This document shows positions 7,871 through 14,220 of a stretch of DNA of 19,742 nucleotides, one piece after another; position 1 is the first letter of the stretch; each line of letters begins with the position of its first letter. The translations under genes and the position numbers were made by a program. A model generated the notes under the pieces. The model saw only the letters and a list, made by a program, of their open reading frames with translations. It ran no database searches and had not been told where the DNA came from. Source of the stretch: JAKPPT01 sp964630305 (GTDB lineage Bacteria; Spirochaetota; Spirochaetia; Treponematales; UBA12059); NCBI GenBank assembly GCA_964630305.1, contig CAZVTR010000043.1:1-19742 (forward strand). The letters run 5' to 3'.

Positions 7871-7876
7871 ACAAGA

Positions 7877-8806
7877 TCAATCTACATACTCAATTGGAAT
7901 ATGCATCCTGTCCTTAGAAAGTTCGGTATTCGGAAAGACTCTTCGAGCCTCATCTAACAGCACAGAAAGATTTTTATCTGCATAACGGGGGCTATAATGA
8001 ATGAGCAAAAGCTTTTTGATACCGCCGGCAGCTTTTGCTATCATTGCAGCTTGCAATGCCGTCATATGCTTTTTTTCTATAGCTGTATCCAGCAGCGCAT
8101 GCTCAAACATGCCTTCACAGACAAACAAATCAGAATTCGCAACTTCTGGTGCGATTTCTGGCATATAGAGGGTATCCGTTACAAAAGAAAATTTTCGGCC
8201 GCTGCGCTCAGGACCTAAAACCTGTTCGGGGTACACAGTTGTCCCATCGTTCGCAGTCACAGCATTACCGCTTTGCAATGCTGACCAGAGCGGACCGCGA
8301 GGAACATGTAATGCCAGAGCCTTGTCTGGATTAAATTCACCAGGACGCTTTTTTTCTTCCAGCACATACCCTACACAGGGTTTAGTATGGTGCACATAAA
8401 ATGCACGAATAGAAAAATCTTCTTCTTCATAGCAGATGCCCTGTTCTCGTATTTCTTTAACTACAATTTCATAGTTGATATACATATCGAGGACACGCTT
8501 GTTTTCTTCAACATATTCAGCAATTTTCGGAGGGCCATAAATATAGAGCGGTTCATCACGATCAACTTGACTCGAAAGCATCAGGAGTCCAGGAAGCCCG
8601 GTTACATGGTCAGCATGGGTATGCGAAATAAAAATTGCATTGATTTTTTTCCAGCGGAGATTAAGTCTTCGCAATGATACCTGAGTTCCTTCACCGGCAT
8701 CAAAAAGAAACAGCGAGCCTTCGCGCCGCAAGAGCACGCTAGTGAGATGCCTATATGGAAGCGGCATCATTCCGCCGCAGCCTAAAATATACGCTTCAAG
8801 ATTCAT
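7877..8806 (-). CDS. rnz: Ribonuclease Z
   Basis: The 3' tRNA-processing endonuclease, a zinc-dependent metallo-beta-lactamase-fold enzyme of the cytoplasm; 309 residues, normal for the short RNase Z form. Visible signatures are the N-terminal LGCGGMMPLP, FDAGEGTQVSLRR, the metal-binding HTHADH (62-67), FYVHHTKPCVGY in the region of the flexible exosite arm, FVTDT as the second metal-ligand region, KHMTALQAA (family HxT-xA-A) and the late LLLIHYSPRY histidine motif. The start follows AAGGAT on the complement. It lies 56 bases downstream of queD on the same strand, so both genes, which act on tRNA, are probably co-transcribed from the promoter in front of queD. Confidence 0.95.
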   Translation of the reverse strand: MNLEAYILGCGGMMPLPYRHLTSVLLRREGSLFLFDAGEGTQVSLRRLNLRWKKINAIFISHTHADHVTGLPGLLMLSSQVDRDEPLYIYGPPKIAEYVEENKRVLDMYINYEIVVKEIREQGICYEEEDFSIRAFYVHHTKPCVGYVLEEKKRPGEFNPDKALALHVPRGPLWSALQSGNAVTANDGTTVYPEQVLGPERSGRKFSFVTDTLYMPEIAPEVANSDLFVCEGMFEHALLDTAIEKKHMTALQAAMIAKAAGGIKKLLLIHYSPRYADKNLSVLLDEARRVFPNTELSKDRMHIPIEYVD

Positions 8807-8862
8807 ATCGTAATCTATCCTTAAGTAAATATTACTATGCCATCAAGAACTTCACAGCATCT

Positions 8863-9222
8863 TTATGGTTCATATCGCGCCATGCTGGTTTCAGTTTCAA
8901 AAACTTCTACAGCCTGCCATGGTATTGCTGCATTTTCTCGAACAAGTTCATTAAAAATAAACTGTGCGATATATTCCGCACTAGGCGAATTATGAAAATC
9001 TGGTATATCGTTGAGATTTTTATGATCCAGCATTTCGAGAACACGTTTAAGATGCTGTTTTGCCACACCAAAATCAACAAGCATGCCTGCTTTGTCAAGC
9101 GTTTGCCCGGTTACATAGACTCGCACGGTATAGTTGTGTCCATGCAAATTTTCACATTTACCATGAAAATTAGTAAGAAAATGTGCAGCAGAAAAACTTT
9201 GCTCAATACGTATAGTATACAT
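8863..9222 (-). CDS. queD: 6-carboxy-5,6,7,8-tetrahydropterin synthase QueD
   Basis: A 119-residue member of the 6-pyruvoyl-tetrahydropterin synthase family, converting dihydroneopterin triphosphate to 6-carboxytetrahydropterin, an early step to preQ0 and queuosine in tRNA. Zinc ligands are visible as His14 (SAAHFL) and His27/His29 in CENLHGHNY, with the catalytic Cys23 in the same motif. LDHKNLND supplies the Asp66/His67 pair, and FETETS holds the C-terminal pterin-binding Glu. The length is typical of QueD. The start follows GGGGAG four bases upstream. No other queuosine genes are in view. The neighbour rnz also acts on tRNA. A eukaryote-type PTPS role is less likely, given the CxxxHGH arrangement and bacterial context. 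Confidence 0.93.
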   Translation of the reverse strand: MYTIRIEQSFSAAHFLTNFHGKCENLHGHNYTVRVYVTGQTLDKAGMLVDFGVAKQHLKRVLEMLDHKNLNDIPDFHNSPSAEYIAQFIFNELVRENAAIPWQAVEVFETETSMARYEP

Positions 9223-9241
9223 GCATCTCCCCTACAGTATA

Positions 9242-9269
9242 TTGCATAAGCACAATATAACAGTATAGG
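9242..9269 (+). promoter_or_regulatory. Putative murE promoter
   Basis: TTGCAT (9242-9247) and TATAGG (9264-9269) are 16 bases apart. The predicted transcription start is near 9276, only about five bases before the preferred murE ATG at 9281, giving an almost leaderless message. Confidence 0.4.
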
Positions 9270-9280
9270 ATATGTGTCAA
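9252..9280 (-). promoter_or_regulatory. Putative queD-rnz promoter
   Basis: On the complement, a perfect TTGACA (9275-9280) and TATTGT (9252-9257) are exactly 17 bases apart, placing the start of transcription near 9245 and a leader of about 20 bases before queD. The -35 box abuts the murE start codon, so the divergent promoters overlap fully. Confidence 0.6.
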
Positions 9281-10831
9281 ATGGAACAGCCTATTACCAG
9301 TATTCTTGATGCACTCTCAGAAAAAGTCATCAGAAATTATTGCGATTGTACTATTACCGGGTTATCATATGATTCCCGGCACATCAGTAATGGCTATGCA
9401 TATTTTGCACTGCCAGGGCTTCATGCCGATGGCCATGCGTTTATTGAGGATGCAATAAAGCAAGGCGCAATCTGCGTTATTCATCAGCATGAATTACAGC
9501 ACTACCATGACCATGTTGTGTACGTTCAGGTTCCTAATTCCCGGACGGCGATGTCTCCTGTTGCAGCCACATTTTGGGAACATCCATCCCGCAAACTCAT
9601 CACCATCGGAGTAACCGGAACCGAAGGCAAAAGTACAGTAACGGCGCTCATTGCGGAACTCCTCAACCTGGCAGGCTACAAAGCAGGCTTTGTATCGACT
9701 GTTGCTTATAAAATTGGAACAGAAACACTGCCAAACCCTGAGCATCAAACAACGCCTGAAGCAACAACAATTCATGAGAAATTGCATGCAATGCTAGAGC
9801 ATGGCATGGAATATGCTGTGCTCGAATCATCAAGCCATGGACTCTCTAAAATTATGAACAGGCTCGGAGATGTCGATTTTGATGCAGGACTCCTCACCAA
9901 TATCAGACATGAACATCTTGAATTTCATAAAACATGGGAAAACTATCGGAATGATAAGGCTAATCTCTTTAGAGCGCTCACTCCATCGGTAAAAACAAAG
10001 GGCTTTGGCGAAAAGACTCGTACAATTACTCCATTTGGCGTTGTTTGCAAAGATGATCCGAGCAGCTCCTATGTGGCGCAATGCACTCAGAGCCCTGTGT
10101 ATACATACTCAGCTAAAACTAATACTGCTCATTGCTTCGCATCGGAATGTAAAACCGACAGCGAGGGCTCAACTTTTGTTATCAATTTTGATGGGAAATC
10201 CTATCCTGCGCGCATTAATCTTCCTGGTGCATTCAACATTGAAAATGCTCTTGGAGCTCTGCTCCTCGTACAGCGGCTTACTAAGGAAGATCCAGCCCGG
10301 CTCATCAGCCTTCTCCCTCAGCTTACGCCAATTACTGGACGCATGACACGAATCGATATGGGTCAGCCCTTTGAAGTCATCGTAGACTATGCCCATACAC
10401 CATCGAGTTTTGAAGCAATTTTTCCTTCGCTCAGGGAACAAACTAAAACCAGACTAATTTGCGTGTTTGGATCAGGAGGCGAACGAGACACGCTCAAGCG
10501 CCCTGAACAAGGTGCAATTGCGGCAAAATACTGCGATTATGTAATCCTCTCTGATGAAGATCCGCGCGGTGAAGATCCCATGACGCTGCTAGGAGATATC
10601 GCAAAAGGGTGCGCCGGTAAAACAAAAGACAAAGATCTCTTTTTAATTCCTGACAGGGCACAGGGCATACGAAAAGCTCTTGAACTTGCTGTTCCAGGAT
10701 CTACTGTTGCACTGCTTGGAAAAGGTCATGAAAACACTATAATTTATAAAGACAGAGTCATTCCCTGGAATGAAATCGAAGAAGCAAAACAAGCATTGAT
10801 TGAATTAGGCTTTACGAAAGGCAGACCATGA
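9281..10831 (+). CDS. murE: UDP-N-acetylmuramoyl-tripeptide synthetase MurE
   Basis: MurE adds the third residue (meso-DAP, lysine or ornithine, depending on the species) to UDP-MurNAc-L-Ala-D-Glu. From ATG 9281 the protein has 516 residues. Visible are the P-loop VTGTEGKST (111-119, an unusual variant of the common TGTNGKTT), the UDP-tripeptide contact HQTTPE, the carbamylated-lysine region NYRNDKANLF (K226), FNIENALGA in the central domain, and the C-terminal specificity loop SDEDPRGEDP (R429). The DAP-type loop usually reads DNPR; here Asn is replaced but Arg is kept, so the amino acid added is uncertain. An in-frame ATG at 9272 is possible, but 9281 is better spaced (ten bases) from AGGA (9267-9270). 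The stop overlaps the start of ddl as ATGA. Confidence 0.93.
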   Translation: MEQPITSILDALSEKVIRNYCDCTITGLSYDSRHISNGYAYFALPGLHADGHAFIEDAIKQGAICVIHQHELQHYHDHVVYVQVPNSRTAMSPVAATFWEHPSRKLITIGVTGTEGKSTVTALIAELLNLAGYKAGFVSTVAYKIGTETLPNPEHQTTPEATTIHEKLHAMLEHGMEYAVLESSSHGLSKIMNRLGDVDFDAGLLTNIRHEHLEFHKTWENYRNDKANLFRALTPSVKTKGFGEKTRTITPFGVVCKDDPSSSYVAQCTQSPVYTYSAKTNTAHCFASECKTDSEGSTFVINFDGKSYPARINLPGAFNIENALGALLLVQRLTKEDPARLISLLPQLTPITGRMTRIDMGQPFEVIVDYAHTPSSFEAIFPSLREQTKTRLICVFGSGGERDTLKRPEQGAIAAKYCDYVILSDEDPRGEDPMTLLGDIAKGCAGKTKDKDLFLIPDRAQGIRKALELAVPGSTVALLGKGHENTIIYKDRVIPWNEIEEAKQALIELGFTKGRP

Positions 10832-11925
10832 AAATAGCAATACTTTACGGCGGTAAATCTGCTGAACATGAGGTTTCCCGAATATCGGCTTTTTATATTG
10901 CGCGCGAACTAGCGAAAAAGCATAAGCTCTACTTAATTGGCATTACCAATAACGGACTGTGGTACCTTCAACCGGATTCTGTTAATCAATCTTTGACAGA
11001 AACCGAGCCCCCGCTTGAACTGCGAACCGATGCTCCCCGTGTGTTGGTAGAACCCGGAAAGGGACTCATCGCTATAAGCAACAACAACGGCGTTATTCCG
11101 CTCTCAATCGATGCTGTATTTCCAGTGCTCCACGGAACATTTGGCGAAGACGGCACGATTCAAGGACTCCTGGCCTGTGCAGATATTCCCTATGTCGGCT
11201 GTGATGTGTATGGTTCAGCTATTGGCATGGATAAGGCATATGCAAAAAAGATATGGATGCATGCTGGTCTTCCTGTAGTACCATTTCTCGAAATCCACAC
11301 ACATGAACTATCAAAGGAAACTATCCAAGCGCTCACCGCTACAATCGAAGATTCCTTCCAATTCCCTGTAATTATAAAACCGTCTCGTGCCGGTTCCAGT
11401 GTTGGCATACAAAAAGCTAGCACCCCGCTAGAACTCTCGGATGCACTCATGTTCGCAGGCAAGTTTGACACAAAACTGCTCGTTGAGCCTTTTTTGCCTG
11501 TGAGGGAAATTGAATGCTCTGTAGTTGGGAATACAGATCCAAAAAGCTTTCCTCCCGGGGAAATTAGAGCAACACATGAATTTTATGACTATGAAGCTAA
11601 ATATATTGATCCTCATGGTGCAGAGCTTTTAATTCCAGCGCCGCTTACTGAGGAACAGGCACGCTATATTCAGGATGTAGCAGTACAGGCATACAAAGCC
11701 GCCGGTCTTAAAGGCCTTGCGCGAGTCGATTTTTTTATCGATACAAAAACAGGTAAAGTCATGCTCAATGAAGTCAACACAATGCCAGGATTCACCAATA
11801 TTTCTATGTTTCCTAAAATGTGTGAGCATGGCGGCTTATCATACGAAAACTTACTTGACTTGCTGCTCAAGCTGGCAATAGAAAACCATGAGCAGCAAAA
11901 AAGCATGCACTATACACGAGTATAA
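10828..11925 (+). CDS. ddl: D-alanine--D-alanine ligase
   Basis: An ATP-grasp enzyme that joins two D-alanines for the peptidoglycan stem peptide; 365 residues. Visible signatures are the N-terminal YGGKSAEHEVS (Glu13/Glu15 region), LHGTFGEDGTIQGLL, GSAIGMDK, the ATP-binding VIIKPSRAGSSVGI, the omega-loop FYDYEAKY whose final Tyr249 corresponds to E. coli DdlB Tyr216 (favouring D-Ala over D-lactate), and the metal-binding LNEVNTMPGFT. The start ATG overlaps the murE stop (ATGA), so translation is coupled and the pair forms a peptidoglycan-precursor operon. No strong terminator is visible after the stop. The 157-base spacer to rocD holds two AT-rich TATAAT sites. Confidence 0.96.
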   Translation: MKIAILYGGKSAEHEVSRISAFYIARELAKKHKLYLIGITNNGLWYLQPDSVNQSLTETEPPLELRTDAPRVLVEPGKGLIAISNNNGVIPLSIDAVFPVLHGTFGEDGTIQGLLACADIPYVGCDVYGSAIGMDKAYAKKIWMHAGLPVVPFLEIHTHELSKETIQALTATIEDSFQFPVIIKPSRAGSSVGIQKASTPLELSDALMFAGKFDTKLLVEPFLPVREIECSVVGNTDPKSFPPGEIRATHEFYDYEAKYIDPHGAELLIPAPLTEEQARYIQDVAVQAYKAAGLKGLARVDFFIDTKTGKVMLNEVNTMPGFTNISMFPKMCEHGGLSYENLLDLLLKLAIENHEQQKSMHYTRV

Positions 11926-12001
11926 GCCACTGCATAAATATTCACACCTCCAGTATATCTTATAATTTTTATGCATATCATACACGGAAGCGATGTTTTA
12001 T

Positions 12002-12055
12002 GTAGCCAAGCATGATAACTAAGAGTATAATCATTCTGCAGTAATGCTTGGTTAC
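12002..12055. promoter_or_regulatory. Inverted repeat bracketing the rocD -10 element
   Basis: Arms GTAGCCAAGCAT (12002-12013) and ATGCTTGGTTAC (12044-12055) are reverse complements with a single G-T exception. The 30-base loop contains a perfect TATAAT (12026-12031) whose start of transcription would be near 12038. No good -35 element is visible (the left arm occupies that position). The arm centres are 42 bases apart, about four helical turns, as expected for two operator sites on one face of the DNA. Alternatively it is an attenuator-like or cruciform structure. Confidence 0.5.
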
Positions 12056-12082
12056 AAATGCAGTTTACTTATGGAGGTTTCT

Positions 12083-13285
12083 ATGAAATCAGAAGATTTT
12101 ATCAAGCTCGATGAAACATACGGTGCACATAACTACCATCCGCTTCCTGTTGTTATTTCCCGCGCAGAGGGAGTAAAAGTATGGGATCCCGAAGGCCGAG
12201 AATATTTCGACTTTCTTTCTGCCTACAGTGCAGTTAACCAGGGTCACAGACATCCGAAAATCATCAAAGCAGTCATGGATCAATGTCAGAAAGTGACGCT
12301 GACAAGCCGTGCTTTTCATAACGACAAAATGGGCTTATTCCTTAAAAAACTTTGCGAATTTACAGGTTTTGAAGCTGCTCTTCCCATGAATACCGGTGCT
12401 GAAGCTGTAGAAACAGCGCTCAAAGCAGCACGCCGCTGGGGTGCAGAAAAAAAAGGCGTACCCAATGGCAAGCAAGAAATCATCTGTGTTGAAGACAACT
12501 TCCATGGACGAACTATTGCTGTCATTACCATGTCAAACGATCCAGACTCACTGGTAAACTATGGTCCCTATGTTCCCGGCTTTGTCCGTGTTGCCTATGG
12601 CAATGCCGATGCAATTGAAAAAGCAATAACGCCAAACACGGTAGCAGTCATACTTGAACCGATTCAGGGTGAAGCAGGCGTCCGTGTGCCGCCAGAGGGA
12701 TATCTCACAAAAGTTCGTGCACTATGTACAAAACATAATGTGCTCATGATACTCGATGAAGTACAAACTGGTTTCTGCCGAACCGGTAAACGCTTTGCAT
12801 GGCAGCATGAAAATGCACGCCCCGATATTATGTGTCTTGGAAAAGCACTCGGAGGCGGCGTCATGCCTGTATCCGCTATTGTAGCAGACCATAAAGTGAT
12901 GGATGTTTTCACTCCCGGCACCCACGGCTCTACCTTTGGCGGCAATCCGCTTGCAAGCGCCGTTGCAATAGCTGCTCTCGAAGTACTCGAAGAAGAGAAG
13001 CTCGATGAAAACGCTGAACGGCTTGGAAAAATCTTCCGTGAAGAAGTTGCAAAAATCCCCTGCAAAAAAGTTGTAGAAGTACGCGGTAAAGGTCTTCTCA
13101 ATGCTGTGGTATTTGAAAAAGGCTTTGAAGCATGGGATGTTTGCGTTGCACTAAAAGATGCCGGACTCCTTGCTAAGCAGACTCACGGCAACATCGTTCG
13201 ATTTGCTCCGCCGCTTGTGATAACTGAAAAAGAACTGAGAGAAGCCATTGCAATTATTGCAAAAGTGTTCAGCACAATAAAATAA
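12083..13285 (+). CDS. rocD: Ornithine--oxo-acid aminotransferase
   Basis: A PLP-dependent class III aminotransferase that interconverts ornithine plus 2-oxoglutarate and glutamate-5-semialdehyde plus glutamate. The protein has 400 residues from ATG 12083, which follows GGAGG (12073-12077) at ideal spacing; an upstream in-frame ATG at 12044 lacks such a site and falls in an inverted repeat. Hallmarks of the ornithine-specific branch are ETYGAHNYHPLPV, YFDFLSAYSAVNQGH and GHRHPKI. PLP contacts are NTGAEAVE (103-110), DNFHGRT, ILDEVQTGF (Asp225) and the Schiff-base lysine K254 in CLGKALGGG. The length is normal. It is transcribed separately from ddl, apparently from its own promoter. It could feed or drain the ornithine pool used by the neighbouring peptidoglycan genes (inference). 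Confidence 0.95.
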   Translation: MKSEDFIKLDETYGAHNYHPLPVVISRAEGVKVWDPEGREYFDFLSAYSAVNQGHRHPKIIKAVMDQCQKVTLTSRAFHNDKMGLFLKKLCEFTGFEAALPMNTGAEAVETALKAARRWGAEKKGVPNGKQEIICVEDNFHGRTIAVITMSNDPDSLVNYGPYVPGFVRVAYGNADAIEKAITPNTVAVILEPIQGEAGVRVPPEGYLTKVRALCTKHNVLMILDEVQTGFCRTGKRFAWQHENARPDIMCLGKALGGGVMPVSAIVADHKVMDVFTPGTHGSTFGGNPLASAVAIAALEVLEEEKLDENAERLGKIFREEVAKIPCKKVVEVRGKGLLNAVVFEKGFEAWDVCVALKDAGLLAKQTHGNIVRFAPPLVITEKELREAIAIIAKVFSTIK

Positions 13286-13303
13286 TTTTAACTTAATAGA
13301 TAG

Positions 13304-13331
13304 TTAACAGAACGTCCCGGTTTGCTATAAT
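13304..13331 (+). promoter_or_regulatory. Promoter of the HD phosphohydrolase gene
   Basis: TTAACA (13304-13309) and a perfect TATAAT (13326-13331) are 16 bases apart. Transcription would start near 13338, leaving a leader of about 28 bases that contains AGGA (13355-13358), seven bases before the ATG. Confidence 0.6.
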
Positions 13332-13350
13332 TCAGTAAACCGGGAGTTTT
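13316..13350 (+). terminator. Candidate rocD terminator overlapping the next promoter
   Basis: CCCGGTTT (13316-13323) and AAACCGGG (13337-13344) form a perfect 8-bp GC-rich stem with a 13-base loop, followed by AGTTTT, consistent with an intrinsic terminator 30 bases after rocD. The loop holds the TATAAT -10 box of the downstream gene. It could equally be an operator. Confidence 0.6.
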
Positions 13351-13365
13351 ATTCAGGACACATTA

Positions 13366-14169
13366 ATGAAAAGCCAAAAAGAAGCCAGCCTTGATGAAAA
13401 AATCCTCGCGATAACTCATGGGAAAGCGCACACCTGCGCTGAACTCCTCATTCAGGACGCAGAAATCCAGGCCTTCCAGGAATATGCAAACACCGTATCG
13501 ATACGAAGACTCACCTATAATGACCATGGTCCTGTGCATATGCGTAAAGTAACTATCAATGCCTGTATCATGCTTAAACTGCTCCATAGTGCAGGCATAC
13601 AGACGAGTCTCGAAAAAGAAGAATTGGGAACCTATGAAGACAGTCTCATCGGTGTGATGCTCGCCGCATTTCTTCACGACATTGGCATGTGCTCAGGCAG
13701 ACAGAACCACGAACACACCAGCGCTATCTTTGCTTATCCCATACTTACCCGGCTTTTAGGAACGCTCTATCCTGACGATCTCAATAAACAGATAGCATTG
13801 CGAGCCCTGGCAGTAGAAGGCATTCAGGGGCACATGGCCACTCAGAAAATTCATTCACTTGAAGCCGGTATAATTCTGGTTGCAGACGGCTGCGATATGG
13901 AAAAAGGGAGAGCTAGAATCCCTATGATGATTTCCAGAGAACCACGTGTTGGTGACATACATCAGTATTCTGCTTCTGCAATAGACAGAGTGCTCATAGA
14001 AGCAGGAGAAAAAAGACCAATAGGCATTAAAATTTACATGAAAGAATCTGTCGGATTTTTTCAGATAGAGGAAGTACTCCTCCAAAAAATCGCCATGAGC
14101 CCTGTTAAAGATTACATTGAACTCGATGCCTTTGCACCGGATCAAGCGGTAAAACGGTATCTTGGTTAA
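13366..14169 (+). CDS. HD domain phosphohydrolase
   Basis: A 267-residue protein with the metal-dependent HD phosphohydrolase pattern: NDHGPVHMRKV (His54 and His58), AAFLHDIGM with the HD pair at 104-105, additional histidines in NHEHTSA (115 and 117), and a late Asp in LVADGCDMEKGRARIPM (Asp174). The DMEKGRARIP block is shared with a group of bacterial and archaeal HD proteins of uncharacterised substrate; nucleotides or phosphoesters are likely. No signal peptide or membrane segment is visible, so it should be cytoplasmic. The ATG at 13366 is supported by AGGA seven bases upstream and a good promoter. It ends 51 bases before the TPR gene on the same strand. The family is confident and the substrate unknown. 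Confidence 0.85.
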   Translation: MKSQKEASLDEKILAITHGKAHTCAELLIQDAEIQAFQEYANTVSIRRLTYNDHGPVHMRKVTINACIMLKLLHSAGIQTSLEKEELGTYEDSLIGVMLAAFLHDIGMCSGRQNHEHTSAIFAYPILTRLLGTLYPDDLNKQIALRALAVEGIQGHMATQKIHSLEAGIILVADGCDMEKGRARIPMMISREPRVGDIHQYSASAIDRVLIEAGEKRPIGIKIYMKESVGFFQIEEVLLQKIAMSPVKDYIELDAFAPDQAVKRYLG

Positions 14170-14184
14170 TAGTAGCTTTTATTC

Positions 14185-14214
14185 TTGTTTATACTCCGTA
14201 ATCCATGCTATGCT
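14185..14214 (+). promoter_or_regulatory. Putative promoter abutting the TPR gene start
   Basis: TTGTTT (14185-14190) and TATGCT (14209-14214) are 18 bases apart. The -10 element ends six bases before ATG 14221, so a transcript from it would be leaderless. An alternative TATACT lies at 14190-14195 without a good -35 element. No Shine-Dalgarno sequence precedes the ATG. Confidence 0.35.
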
Positions 14215-14220
14215 TACTGC

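Noticed and set aside
8755..9249. 164-codon open frame on the plus strand across rnz and queD
   Set aside because: Antisense to two clearly identified genes; low-complexity, aromatic-rich translation, and no ribosome-binding site or family motif.
11931..11975. TGCATAAA/TTTATGCA inverted repeat with an internal TATAAT after ddl
   Set aside because: Short, AT-rich and with a 29-base loop; there is no convincing -35 element and no gene start nearby, so chance is likely.
12044..12082. Upstream in-frame ATG for rocD
   Set aside because: No ribosome-binding site, lies within the inverted repeat at the promoter, and adds 13 residues not typical of the family; 12083 has an ideal GGAGG.
12664..13101. 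145-codon open frame on the minus strand inside rocD
   Set aside because: Shadow of a well-supported aminotransferase; Ser/Pro/Thr-rich translation typical of antisense frames.
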